Source: Chitinophaga cymbidii (GTDB lineage: Bacteria; Bacteroidota; Bacteroidia; Chitinophagales; Chitinophagaceae). From it: a stretch of 64,000 nucleotides of DNA. A program made the position numbers and the translations under genes. The stretch lies in assembly GCF_007992715.1 (NCBI RefSeq), contig NZ_BKAU01000005.1:930001-994000 (forward strand). Reading direction: 5' to 3'. The notes under the pieces were generated by a model that saw nothing but the letters and a program-made list of their open reading frames with translations, did no database searches and was not told where the DNA came from. Below, piece by piece: positions 10,301 through 17,641 of the stretch (its first letter is position 1; each line of letters opens with the position of its first letter).

Positions 10301-10629
10301 TGATGCCCTGGATGTTCAGCCAGAAGCAGCTGGGCAAACTGATCGGTAAACGTACGATGGGCATTCTTGTCGGCATCAGCGGTTATCCTTCCCTAATTGA
10401 TGGCGGTTATGTAACATCGCCGAGCTTTGGCATCTATGATACGAAAGGGAACTGGATCATCGAGAACCAGGGAACGCCGGCTGACATTGACGTAGAGCAA
10501 ACGCCCGCGGATGTTATCGCCGGCCGTGATCCGCAGCTGGAGCGGGGTGTACAGGTGTTGCTCGAAGAACTGAAAACGAAATCGCACAAACCGGTACCTA
10601 AGCCAGCTGATCCGGTGCGGGTGAAATAA
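7384..10629 (+). CDS. tricorn-like S41 family protease
   Basis: About 1081 residues. I chose the ATG at 7384 because it places a clean signal peptide at the N-terminus (MINKLLSLSIGAMIAMAPM..ALAQ); the frame stays open upstream to 7339. Order of parts: WD40-like/PD40 beta-propeller repeats in the first ~650 residues (SPDGKWI, GGDPRRITW and similar), a Lys-rich linker near 560-590, a C1 domain, a PDZ-like segment (GVEVKEGDYILAVNGTPL), then the C2/S41 peptidase. Predicted catalytic residues by analogy with archaeal tricorn are His745 (VVGHNYVG), Ser969 (NEYAGSGGDMMP) and Glu1027 (NWIIENQG); LLDERFNGGGS is also typical. Unlike cytosolic archaeal tricorn, the signal peptide points to a periplasmic or exported peptide-degrading enzyme. 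A terminator follows. Confidence 0.93.
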   Translation: MINKLLSLSIGAMIAMAPMPALAQTQTKLLRNPAVSERHIAFMYAGDIWIAGRDGSSPTRLTVNPAFEQDPYFSPDGKWIAFTGNYDGNSDVYIIPIEGGDPRRITWHPARELVRGWVDNEHVLFASAAESTTGRTTQLYSVSLKGGLPAVHAKIPEATQGAVSPDGKFTAYIKNPDPTEGTSIYRPFKRYRGGYMPKIWVFNNATHQIEEIPPANSNNIRPVWIGKSVYFLSDRNHTMNIFRYDTDSRQVTQVTKYKDDDVKTLTGDGKTLAFEQGATIHLLDAATGAVKDLSISIRADIPSKRPHYEKISSFERVNISPTGVRMLAQGRGEIFSIPKEKGDVRNISNSPGTHERDPAWSPDGKWISYTSDKDGNYKLILRDQKAMKEPVEIELGKTVYYFSPTWSPDSKKLVYSDAHFNLYYVDVNTKKTVLIDNNKNASIPSGSSNVFSPSWSPDSKWITYLKTSPNEYGAVYLYNLETGKSTPVTDVMSNADDPVFSADGKYIFFPSSTNSGAAISGLHMQTYDRKPTSSIYAVLLSKSTPTIFTPESDEETVKDDAGKKKDTAKSKETPTKDIKVDLDDIQQRIIALPLPADGYRSLNGNVKDKLFYFVDGEIRYYDLKERKAETFTKANGYTISADGKKMIFSSQGGFQIVGTERKPNPGEGKVDISGVSLYVDPVAEWSQIFDEVYKIESDFFYVKNMHGVDWEANKKRYAALLPHVSNRADLNYLLNEMMSEMVVGHNYVGAGDIPAGPNVSGGLLGADFEISNGRYRIKRIYSALSWNPSLKAPLAVPGVEVKEGDYILAVNGTPLTGDMSIFSLLQNQVNRQVVLQVNGTASESGAREIIVEPIDMQKEYELRKINWIEDNRKKVDQLSNGRIAYVYMLNTGFEGYTFFNRYYFAQADKQALLLDERFNGGGSVADYVIDVLNREVLSYWGVRDGRSFTTPGNGIYGPKAMLINEYAGSGGDMMPWMFSQKQLGKLIGKRTMGILVGISGYPSLIDGGYVTSPSFGIYDTKGNWIIENQGTPADIDVEQTPADVIAGRDPQLERGVQVLLEELKTKSHKPVPKPADPVRVK

Positions 10630-10650
10630 ATCGTTATGGAAATAAAATTT

Positions 10651-10677
10651 AAAGGAGCGGGCAACCGCTCCTTTTTT
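10651..10677 (+). terminator. rho-independent terminator after the tricorn-like gene
   Basis: Stem GGAGCGG (10654-10660), GCAA tetraloop, CCGCTCC (10665-10671), then six T. It is 24 nt past the stop codon. Confidence 0.93.
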
Positions 10678-10692
10678 CATTTGAATGATGTA

Positions 10693-10801
10693 AATTGACA
10701 TCGTATTGTTAGCCTTTACCCCGAATTTTTCCCGCGCGAAAAAAAAATTCGTAAAAAGTACGCAGTTTGCGAACTATTGTATAACTTTGTTGATGTCAAT
10801 T
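10693..10801. repeat. 10-bp perfect inverted repeat flanking the higA-like promoter
   Basis: AATTGACATC at 10693-10702 and its exact reverse complement GATGTCAATT at 10792-10801, centres 99 bp apart. The right arm sits between the -7 element and the preferred start codon of the HigA-like gene. HigA proteins often repress their own promoter by binding palindromes, so these arms are candidate operator half-sites; this is inference, and a chance match is possible. Confidence 0.35.
10782..10789 (+). promoter_or_regulatory. Bacteroidota-type -7 element for the higA-like gene
   Basis: TAACTTTG matches the TAnnTTTG consensus exactly. No TTTG is present at the usual 19-20 nt upstream; the nearest (10766-10769) is 12 nt away. 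Transcription from here would begin near 10795, which excludes the upstream start at 10777 and supports the ATG at 10813. Confidence 0.4.
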
Positions 10802-10812
10802 GGTATGAAAAT

Positions 10813-11208
10813 ATGGAACCACTGCAATTCAAAGTCATCAAATCCACCCGCCAGTACAATCAGTACTGCAAAATGCTGGAAGAGCTGGTCGTGATCGGCA
10901 AGAAAAGCGCTCCCGAGCGCGATGCCATTGAGCTTTTACAGCTGCTGATTGCAAAATGGGATGAAGAGAACAACACTTTTTCAGAGGAAGATCCTGTTCG
11001 CGTATTGCGTTACCTCATGAAAGATCACCAGATGAAATCCGTTGATCTTTCCCGGATGCTTGGCATCAGTACTAGTCTTGTTTCAGATATCCTGCACTAC
11101 CGCAGGGGGCTGTCAAAAGAGATCATCAGAAAGCTGTCCGCGCACTTTTGCGTATCACAGGAGCTTTTTAACCGGCCTTACGAGCTGAAAGCGCCTACAA
11201 AGGCGTGA
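10813..11208 (+). CDS. HigA-type XRE-family antitoxin/regulator without adjacent toxin
   Basis: 131-residue protein. The first ~70 residues form the helical domain found in HigA antitoxins of this phylum (YNQYCKMLEELV..AIELLQLLIAKWDEE), followed by a helix-turn-helix at roughly 85-125 (SVDLSRMLGISTSLVSDILH, GLSKEIIRKLSAHFCVSQEL) and the usual NRPY ending. The start at 10813 (MEPLQFKVIKS) matches the family N-terminus and fits the -7 element. Such genes normally lie directly after a higB mRNA interferase gene, but 10630-10812 codes for nothing resembling HigB. It may be a solitary transcription regulator or the remnant of a toxin-antitoxin pair. The stop codon abuts the convergent aspartate kinase gene. 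Confidence 0.85.
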   Translation: MEPLQFKVIKSTRQYNQYCKMLEELVVIGKKSAPERDAIELLQLLIAKWDEENNTFSEEDPVRVLRYLMKDHQMKSVDLSRMLGISTSLVSDILHYRRGLSKEIIRKLSAHFCVSQELFNRPYELKAPTKA

Positions 11209-12474
11209 TCATTTTACCACCATCTGCACTGTACTGTCAGACCGCTGTTCCAGCAGTATTTTTCTCCCTTTCGTCAGTTCGTCCAGCAGTCCGTTCCGGT
11301 AATGGCGGACTGTCAACAGCTCCAAACCTTCGTTGTAAGATATCTTGAAGCCCTGATGCAGGGCCTTTATCAGCAGCTCGATCTTTTCCGGATTGTTGTC
11401 GATGCAGCAGGAGAAGCTGATCGCGGCGTTCTGGGTGAGGTTGATCTTGATCTTTTTGGCATGGAAGATCTCATAAATATCGCTGATCTTGTCTTCCGTG
11501 ATGAAGGCAAAGTCGCGCGAAGTGATGGTGATCAGCACCTGGTTCCGTTTTAGTACGATGATGGGAGGGAGGCTGCGCTGGTCTGCGTCTTCACGGATCA
11601 CGGTGCCGGGCAGTTCCTTGTCCAGGAAACACTTTACATATAACGGAATTTGCTTGTTCTGCAGCGGTTTGATCGTTTTCGGGTGGATGACCTGGGCGCC
11701 GTAGTAAGCCATTTCGATGACCTCTCCGAAACTGATCTCGGGGATGTTGACCGTATTGGGGAAGATCTTCGGATCGGCATTCTTGAGCCCTTCCACATCT
11801 TTCCAGATGGTCTGGCTTTCCGCGTTCAGGAGGTTGGCGAATACGGCGGCGGAGAAGTCGCTGCCTTCGCGGCCGAGGGTCACGCTTTCATTCTGGTCGG
11901 TGCTGCCAATGAAGCCCTGCGCGATCACGATGCTGGCGGTGTTGAAAAGCGGCAGCACTTTTTCATTCACCTGCCGCTGTGTCACTTCCCAGTCGATATT
12001 CGCATCGCGGAAATTATCGTCCGTGCGGAACACGTCCCGCACATCCAGCCATACGTTGGTAATGCCGGTTTCGTTGAAGTAGGCGCTGACAATGGCGGTG
12101 CTCAGCAGTTCCCCGAGGCCCACGATCTGATCGTAATAATAATCATATGTGCGCAGCGGCTTTTCGCCGAGCGTCCACTCCGCCTCGGTGAAGAATTGCT
12201 GCAGCTGCACGAAAAGATTGTGCTCCTTCGTGCCCAGCAGCTGCTCGGCTACCTGAAGGTGGTACTGTTCTACATTATATAAAAGCTGCGCCGCGATCTC
12301 ACGTTTGCGCATGAAAAAGTTCTGTGCTACTTTCTCGAGTTCATTGGTGGTTTTGCCCATTGCGGAGATCACCACCAGCAACTGGTCGCCGGAATAGGAC
12401 TGTATGATCTGGCCTACCCGTTGTATGCGCTCAATAGTTTCTAAACTTGCGCCGCCAAATTTGAAAACCTTCAT
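11209..12474 (-). CDS. lysC: aspartate kinase (monofunctional)
   Basis: 421-residue aspartokinase, catalysing ATP-dependent phosphorylation of L-aspartate, the first step toward lysine, methionine and threonine. The N-terminus has the nucleotide-binding KFGGAS motif (residues 5-10), then the amino acid kinase fold with TLGREGSDFSAAVFANLL for aspartate/ATP binding. The last ~130 residues resemble ACT regulatory domains, but weakly. No homoserine dehydrogenase domain is fused, unlike the thrA product. It stands alone on the minus strand and ends exactly where the convergent higA-like gene ends. Confidence 0.93.
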   Translation of the reverse strand: MKVFKFGGASLETIERIQRVGQIIQSYSGDQLLVVISAMGKTTNELEKVAQNFFMRKREIAAQLLYNVEQYHLQVAEQLLGTKEHNLFVQLQQFFTEAEWTLGEKPLRTYDYYYDQIVGLGELLSTAIVSAYFNETGITNVWLDVRDVFRTDDNFRDANIDWEVTQRQVNEKVLPLFNTASIVIAQGFIGSTDQNESVTLGREGSDFSAAVFANLLNAESQTIWKDVEGLKNADPKIFPNTVNIPEISFGEVIEMAYYGAQVIHPKTIKPLQNKQIPLYVKCFLDKELPGTVIREDADQRSLPPIIVLKRNQVLITITSRDFAFITEDKISDIYEIFHAKKIKINLTQNAAISFSCCIDNNPEKIELLIKALHQGFKISYNEGLELLTVRHYRNGLLDELTKGRKILLEQRSDSTVQMVVK

Positions 12475-12625
12475 AAGGTAAATCCTCTTCTGTTAAAAAA
12501 TTATTCGGCAAAGTACGGCAACTTTAGATTTGTTTTAAAATCTTTCCTCCAAGAAATGACAGTTTCCTTGAAATAGAGGCGATTACCTTAAATTAGCCCA
12601 CCCAAACAAATCAAAACCAACGTTT

Positions 12626-13633
12626 ATGAGACTGAATCAACGAGTGATGACACTGGACGAGTTTACGATCCAGGAGCTACGTAATTACCCCGGCGCAACA
12701 GGACAGCTTTCCGGGCTTTTAAGGGACATCGGGCTGGCAGCCAAAAGAGTGAATGTGGAAGTGAACAAGGCCGGTATAGCGGACATCCTGGGGGAAGCGG
12801 GTAAAACCAATGTACAGGGGGAGTCTGTAAAGAAGCTGGACGAGTTTGCCAATGATCAGCTGATCAACTCGCTGGCAACCAGCATTTACTGTTGTGGTGT
12901 TGCGTCGGAGGAGAATGAGGAGTTCATCGCTTTTTCGGATGAGCATTCCAAAAATTCCAAATACGTGGTGCTGATCGATCCGCTGGACGGGTCGGGGAAC
13001 ATTGACGTGAATGTGTCCATCGGCACCATTTTTTCCGTTTACCGCCGGCTGACGCCCACCGGTACGCCCTGTGGGCTGGAGGACTTCCTGCAGCAGGGAA
13101 TCTACCAGATCGCGGCGGGTTATATCATTTACGGATCTTCCACCATGCTGGTATACGCCACCCGCAGAAGCGTGCAGGGCTTTACGCTGGACCCCAGCAT
13201 CGGAGAGTTCTGCCTTTCCCATCCCAACCTCAAGGTGCCGGAAAACAGTGATATCTTCTCCGTGAACATGGGATACTATCATTTATATGACGAAAGCATC
13301 CGCGAGGCTATCCAGCTGTTCATGGCGAAAGACAAAAAGGAAAAGGTCTACCGCCACCGCTTTGTAGGCTGCATGGTTTCGGAGATACACCGTACGCTGA
13401 TCCAGGGCGGTATTTTCATGTACCCGGCTTTCGGGAAATACAGCCAGGGCCGTCTGCGGCTCTGTTATGAATGCAATCCCATGTCCTTCCTCATGGAAAA
13501 GGCCGGCGGGCTGGCCATTGCGGATGGAAAGCGGCGGTTGCTGGACATCAAGCCGGACGAGCTGCACCAGCGCATTCCCATCTTTATCGGCTCAAAGAAC
13601 ATGATAGAAATGATACAGCCGGTGATCCGGTAA
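12626..13633 (+). CDS. fbp: class I fructose-1,6-bisphosphatase
   Basis: 335-residue cytosolic gluconeogenic enzyme hydrolysing fructose-1,6-bisphosphate to fructose-6-phosphate. Class I signatures are NVQGESVKKLDEFAND, the metal-binding VLIDPLDGSGNIDVN, and the substrate-binding MSFLMEKAGGLAI near the C-terminus; length is normal for the family. The ATG at 12626 is preferred (MRLNQRVMTLDEF); an internal Met at residue 8 is an alternative. Divergent from lysC across a 151-nt region in which I see no consensus -7 element. Confidence 0.96.
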   Translation: MRLNQRVMTLDEFTIQELRNYPGATGQLSGLLRDIGLAAKRVNVEVNKAGIADILGEAGKTNVQGESVKKLDEFANDQLINSLATSIYCCGVASEENEEFIAFSDEHSKNSKYVVLIDPLDGSGNIDVNVSIGTIFSVYRRLTPTGTPCGLEDFLQQGIYQIAAGYIIYGSSTMLVYATRRSVQGFTLDPSIGEFCLSHPNLKVPENSDIFSVNMGYYHLYDESIREAIQLFMAKDKKEKVYRHRFVGCMVSEIHRTLIQGGIFMYPAFGKYSQGRLRLCYECNPMSFLMEKAGGLAIADGKRRLLDIKPDELHQRIPIFIGSKNMIEMIQPVIR

Positions 13634-13691
13634 AATTTGGCGCGATATTGGATCGCACAATTTTATACAGTATTAAACCGTTTTTAAAAAC

Positions 13692-14216
13692 ATGTTCACA
13701 GAGAAGAATTTTCGCCAGATCCTTGTACTAGCCTTTGCCGTTATCTTTTCCTTCCAGGCGGCCGCTTGCAGCAAACCTGTTACCGGCACAGCTTCCAGCC
13801 CGCGCACCGCCAAAGCTTCCGGCAATGTGGAGGAAGACATCCTTTACTACGTTAACAAATTCCGCAAATCCAAAGGTCTTGCCGCGCTGGCAATGAATGA
13901 AGTGCTAAATGTGGAAGCCCGCGGCCACAGCAAATCGATGGCTAACGGCCGCACCGCTTTCGGGCACGACGGGTTTGAAAGCCGCATAGACGACATCTCC
14001 AAAAAGCTGGGCCGCGTCAGCGCAGCCGCGGAGAATGTGGCGTATGGCAACCTGGATGCGGAAGCGGTGGTTAACGGATGGATCAAAAGTCCGGGCCACC
14101 GGAAGAACATGCTCGGCAATTTCAACATGATCGGCATCGGCACGGCGAAAGGGAAGGGGAACATCATCTATTTCACCCAGATCTTTATCAACAAACCGGT
14201 GGTCGCCAAAAAATAA
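13692..14216 (+). CDS. CAP/SCP-domain lipoprotein (YkwD-like)
   Basis: 174-residue exported protein. A signal peptide ends in a lipobox-like AAAC at about residue 26, so it is likely a lipoprotein. The CAP (cysteine-rich secretory/PR-1) domain fills residues 45-170, with the conserved His and Glu positions in ARGHSKSMA, FGHDGFESRI and AAENVAYG, and the GWIKSPGHRKNML signature. Bacterial members have no settled function. Followed by a strong terminator. Confidence 0.88.
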   Translation: MFTEKNFRQILVLAFAVIFSFQAAACSKPVTGTASSPRTAKASGNVEEDILYYVNKFRKSKGLAALAMNEVLNVEARGHSKSMANGRTAFGHDGFESRIDDISKKLGRVSAAAENVAYGNLDAEAVVNGWIKSPGHRKNMLGNFNMIGIGTAKGKGNIIYFTQIFINKPVVAKK

Positions 14217-14241
14217 TCCTTACTAACTCGTTTTATTTCCC

Positions 14242-14281
14242 GAGAGGCTGCACTACGAAGGTTGTGCAGCCTCTCTTGTTT
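14242..14281 (+). terminator. rho-independent terminator after the CAP-domain gene
   Basis: Twelve-base perfect stem, GAGAGGCTGCAC (14242-14253) with GTGCAGCCTCTC (14264-14275), a 10-nt loop, then TTGTTT. Confidence 0.88.
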
Positions 14282-14337
14282 GGATACCGGCCCCATTTTC
14301 CCGTCTTCCGCAAAGATTTTTGCCGTAAATTGGCGGC

Positions 14338-15102
14338 ATGGAAAAACGCAAGATCATTGAGGTGAAAGACCTGGTGAAGCAGTACGGTGACTTCACGGCG
14401 GTAAAGGGGATCAGCTTTGACGTGTATGAGAACGAGGTGTTCGGCCTGCTCGGGCCGAACGGCGCGGGGAAATCCACCACGCTGGAGATCATAGAAACAT
14501 TGCGGGAAAAGACTTCCGGCACGGTGATCGTAGACGGCATCAACCTGGATGAAAATCCTGGTGCGATCAAAAAGATCATCGGGGTGCAGCTGCAATCCTC
14601 CGGCTACTATCCCGGCCTGAACCTCCTGGAACTGGTGGAGCTGTTCGGCGGATTGTACAACCAGCCGGTGGATGCGCGCGCGCTGCTGAAGGAATTCAAC
14701 CTGGAAGACAAGGCCACCGCGAAGTACAAATCCCTCTCGGGCGGCCAGAAGCAGCGCTTTTCCATTGCCACCACGCTGATCAACAAACCCAGGATCATTT
14801 TCCTGGACGAGCCCACAACGGGGCTGGACCCGCAAGCCCGCCGCAACCTGTGGACGTTGATCCAGCAAGTGAAAGAGCAGGGCACCACCGTTGTGATCAC
14901 CACGCATTATATGGACGAAGCGGAATTCCTGTGCGACCGTTGCGCTATAGTGGACAGTGGCCGCGTGATAGCGCTGGATTCTCCGGATGCGCTGATCGAT
15001 CAGCTGGTAGCGGGCGGATTTGAAAGAAAGAAGGAAGTGAAGCCCGCCAACCTGGAAGATGTGTTCATCCAGCTGACCGGCAAGGACCTGCGCGAGGAAT
15101 AG
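14338..15102 (+). CDS. ABC transporter ATP-binding protein
   Basis: 254-residue ATPase subunit of the drug/Na+-exporter (CcmA/NatA-like) type. Walker A is GPNGAGKST (about residues 39-47), the Q-loop is in VQLQSSG, the signature is LSGGQKQRFS, Walker B is IIFLDEPTTGLDP, and the switch His is in ITTHYMDEAE. No membrane permease gene is adjacent; it is followed by the DinB-like gene (19 nt) and the Nudix gene (16 nt), so the three are probably co-transcribed. The substrate cannot be told from sequence. Confidence 0.93.
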   Translation: MEKRKIIEVKDLVKQYGDFTAVKGISFDVYENEVFGLLGPNGAGKSTTLEIIETLREKTSGTVIVDGINLDENPGAIKKIIGVQLQSSGYYPGLNLLELVELFGGLYNQPVDARALLKEFNLEDKATAKYKSLSGGQKQRFSIATTLINKPRIIFLDEPTTGLDPQARRNLWTLIQQVKEQGTTVVITTHYMDEAEFLCDRCAIVDSGRVIALDSPDALIDQLVAGGFERKKEVKPANLEDVFIQLTGKDLREE

Positions 15103-15121
15103 CTTACTCAACAATACGGAT

Positions 15122-15652
15122 ATGGAAGATCTACGCTACCCCATCGGCCGCTTTGAAGCGCCTGCCGTGATCACCGCGGACATGCGCAAACGTTTCATCA
15201 ACGACATCCGGTACCTGCCTTCGCTGGTAGAACTGGCGATACAGAACCTGGATGCCCATCAGCTGCAAACACCTTACCGGCCGGGCGGATGGACGGTAGC
15301 ACAGGTCGTGCACCACCTGGCGGACTCCCATATGAACGGGTTCATCCGCCTCAAGCTGGCCCTCACGGAAGATAATCCCACTATCAAACCCTACCAGGAA
15401 GCCTCCTGGGCCGAGCTGGCCGACGTGCAGCATACGCCCGTCAACGTATCCATCACCCTGCTGCATGCGCTGCATACCCGCTGGGTGGCCATTTACGAGC
15501 ATATGGAAGCCCGCGACTGGGACCTCACCTTTTTTCATCCCGAAAACCATGCATCATACACCCTTTCAAAACATCTTGCCAACTACGCCTGGCACGGCCT
15601 GCATCATCATGCACATATCGAACGCCTGAAGGAAAGAGAAGGATGGAAGTAA
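15122..15652 (+). CDS. DinB-superfamily protein, YfiT/BstA-like putative bacillithiol transferase
   Basis: 176 residues with a DinB four-helix fold and the metal-binding histidine pattern: VVHHLADSHMN in the middle and HGLHHHAHI near the end. The opening DLRYPIGRFEAP and the RPGGWTVAQV segment are characteristic of the YfiT group, whose members include metal-dependent bacillithiol S-transferases. A bacillithiol synthesis gene (bshB1) is present at 34596, which makes this role plausible here. Lies between the ABC ATPase and the Nudix gene in one probable operon. Confidence 0.85.
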   Translation: MEDLRYPIGRFEAPAVITADMRKRFINDIRYLPSLVELAIQNLDAHQLQTPYRPGGWTVAQVVHHLADSHMNGFIRLKLALTEDNPTIKPYQEASWAELADVQHTPVNVSITLLHALHTRWVAIYEHMEARDWDLTFFHPENHASYTLSKHLANYAWHGLHHHAHIERLKEREGWK

Positions 15653-15668
15653 ATAACTCATCAAATAT

Positions 15669-16226
15669 ATGGACTGGAAACTGCTGGAATCGGAATACAT
15701 CTACAGAGTGGAGCCCTGGCTCACCTTGCGCCGTGACAAATGTGAAACCCCCAATGGAACGATCGTTGACCCGTACTTCGTGCTGGAATACCCGGACTGG
15801 GTAAATGCTGTAGCGGTTACGGAAGAAGGTAAAGTGATACTGGTGAAGCAATACCGTCATGCCATCGGCAGAACGCTGATAGAGATACCCGGCGGCGTAA
15901 TGGATAAAACAGACACCGATCCCGAATTTGCCATGAGAAGGGAATTGCTGGAAGAAACGGGCCATGTTTTCGACAAGGTGTACAGCCTGGGCGCTGTTTC
16001 CCATAATCCTTCCACCAGCACCAACCTTACGCATATGTTCCTCGCCGTTGGCGGGAAAAAAGTACAGGAGCAGCAGCTGGACGAGAATGAGGAGATCGAG
16101 CTGTTGCTGACGGATGTGGAGGAAGTGGAACGTATGTTAAAGGAAAACAGGTTTGTGCAGAGTTTGCATGTGAGCTGTATATTTTATGCGCTGCAGCGAT
16201 ACCGGCAGTTGAGCACGGGGCAATAA
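15669..16226 (+). CDS. Nudix hydrolase, ADP-ribose pyrophosphatase-like
   Basis: 185 residues. A Nudix box lies near residues 78-101 (GGVMDKT..MRRELLEETG). The catalytic core RELLEETG is intact, but the box has about one extra residue and Asp/Thr where the first box Glu is usual. The flanking N-terminal beta structure (VILVKQYRHAIGRTLIEIPGG) is that of the ADP-ribose/nucleoside-diphosphate-sugar subfamily. Last gene of the three-gene plus-strand unit; only 34 nt separate it from the convergent lipoprotein gene. Confidence 0.9.
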   Translation: MDWKLLESEYIYRVEPWLTLRRDKCETPNGTIVDPYFVLEYPDWVNAVAVTEEGKVILVKQYRHAIGRTLIEIPGGVMDKTDTDPEFAMRRELLEETGHVFDKVYSLGAVSHNPSTSTNLTHMFLAVGGKKVQEQQLDENEEIELLLTDVEEVERMLKENRFVQSLHVSCIFYALQRYRQLSTGQ

Positions 16227-16260
16227 CAGCCCCATGCCGGCGCAGTCTGCTACCACCCGG

Positions 16261-16818
16261 TCAGAATATCGAGAGATAAAAGCTGCCTTCTTCGATCTTC
16301 ATCTCCTTTCTTTCCGGCAGAACGCCAAAAGCCAGCCCGGAGAAGGTACCCTTAACATATTTATCTGTTATCTCGGAAAACCGTACTTCCGCCTTGTCAT
16401 CGAACTGAAGGCCCGTTACCGGCAGGAACTGGGCCGTGTAGGGCTTTCCCTGCGGGTCCAGCAGGGATATCATCACCTGTGGCATTACCGCGCCGGTTTC
16501 CTCCATGTCAATACCGTTGGAGAGCCGGTAAGTGACGCCGGTGGTAAAAGCAGTTTTATTGACGAGAAACAGCGTCATCAGGTCTTTTGTAGTGCCGGCA
16601 AAGGTCAGTGTGGCGGCCAGGTTGCAGTGATAGGTCAGGTTGTCCGCATCATAGTAAATATGCGCGGTGGTCGTTTGTTTGTATTCCCTTTGCACGCCGT
16701 CCGCCTTGAAACGCAGGTAGTAGCCATCGGCTGAGGCCGGATCGTCCCCTTTTTTCTTTGAGCAACCGGCCACCAGCAGAACGGCCAGCATGAAGCAACA
16801 AATCCTGTACATATTCAA
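16261..16818 (-). CDS. hypothetical lipoprotein
   Basis: 185 residues. A lipoprotein signal peptide is clear (LAVLLVAGCSKKKGDD, lipid-modified Cys at about 19). The rest is beta-rich with no domain I recognise; the pattern (YYLRFKADGVQREY, then strands to the C-terminus) resembles small outer-membrane-associated lipoproteins common in this phylum. Its start overlaps the lemA stop by 4 nt, so it is translationally coupled to LemA. Confidence 0.8.
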   Translation of the reverse strand: MNMYRICCFMLAVLLVAGCSKKKGDDPASADGYYLRFKADGVQREYKQTTTAHIYYDADNLTYHCNLAATLTFAGTTKDLMTLFLVNKTAFTTGVTYRLSNGIDMEETGAVMPQVMISLLDPQGKPYTAQFLPVTGLQFDDKAEVRFSEITDKYVKGTFSGLAFGVLPERKEMKIEEGSFYLSIF

Positions 16819-17486
16819 CTTTTTGTTTTGTCTTTTTCGGGCAGTTCCCGCATTTTGCCTACAAGGTCGGCTCCCGCTTTGCCCGCCTGCGCTGCCAGTC
16901 CCGCTATTTTATTACCCGCGCCGGAAAAAAGCTGTTGCAGCCTTTCACCGTCGTCTGTTTTAAACTCCTGCAGGGAGCCGGCTTCGTTCATACCGGAGAG
17001 ATCGAATTGCATATAAGGCGCTTCTGGGAATCCCATCGTTTTTGCAAAGAAAACGGTGGGGATCTTTGACCGGCGGGTATTGTAAGCTTTTACGGCATGA
17101 TTGTATTTTTCGCGGCAGTCCTGGATATTCTGCTCGCATTGCTGGATGCTGTCTACCAGGCGGTGATACTGTTCGCTGGCCTTCAGATTGGGAAAGCGGT
17201 CCGCAATCCCCTGCACCGCAGCCATCACGGCACCGGTTTGCTGATAGCTGCTTGCCAGCGAGGAAGCGGTGGCGTCCTGCGACACTTTAAGCTGCACCAG
17301 TTGTTCGCTCTCCTGGTAATTCTTCACCACATCTATCAACTGGTTGATAAGCGAAAGTTTTTTGCTGATGGCCACCTGCGTGTTTGATGCTCGTTCACGC
17401 ACATCCTGGCCGAGCTTTTGCAAAGCGTTATAGGAAACGATCACAACTGCCACCGCTGCGATCAGGAGAAACAGGAAAAATATCAT
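16815..17486 (-). CDS. LemA family protein
   Basis: 223 residues. One N-terminal transmembrane helix (MIFFLFLLIAAVAVVIVSYNAL), then a long helical domain with the LemA pattern: QVAISKKLSLINQLIDVVKNY and YNHAVKAYNTRRSKIPTVFFA. It ends in an Ala/Gly-rich and Lys-rich tail. The function of LemA proteins is not settled. It is the first gene of a two-gene minus-strand operon with the overlapping lipoprotein, and divergent from the TPR histidine kinase across 155 nt. Confidence 0.9.
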   Translation of the reverse strand: MIFFLFLLIAAVAVVIVSYNALQKLGQDVRERASNTQVAISKKLSLINQLIDVVKNYQESEQLVQLKVSQDATASSLASSYQQTGAVMAAVQGIADRFPNLKASEQYHRLVDSIQQCEQNIQDCREKYNHAVKAYNTRRSKIPTVFFAKTMGFPEAPYMQFDLSGMNEAGSLQEFKTDDGERLQQLFSGAGNKIAGLAAQAGKAGADLVGKMRELPEKDKTKS

Positions 17487-17641
17487 ACGTATTGGGTTTT
17501 AGCGGTATTAATCTCAAAGAAAGAGCTTATTTTCAAGCCCTCAAGCCATGCTTACCAACCGCCGGCGGCGAATGATTAACTGCGGGGAACCGGATGACAA
17601 GTGCGCCGCTTCATTGTATATATGTCCCTAAACCGTAATGC

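Noticed and set aside
10706-10894. 62-codon plus-strand frame before the HigA-like gene, tested as a HigB toxin
   Set aside because: The translation has no RelE/HigB features and overlaps the HigA-like gene in another frame.
12475-12625. Possible lysine riboswitch before lysC
   Set aside because: The 151-nt region shared with fbp is too short and shows no recognisable riboswitch core.
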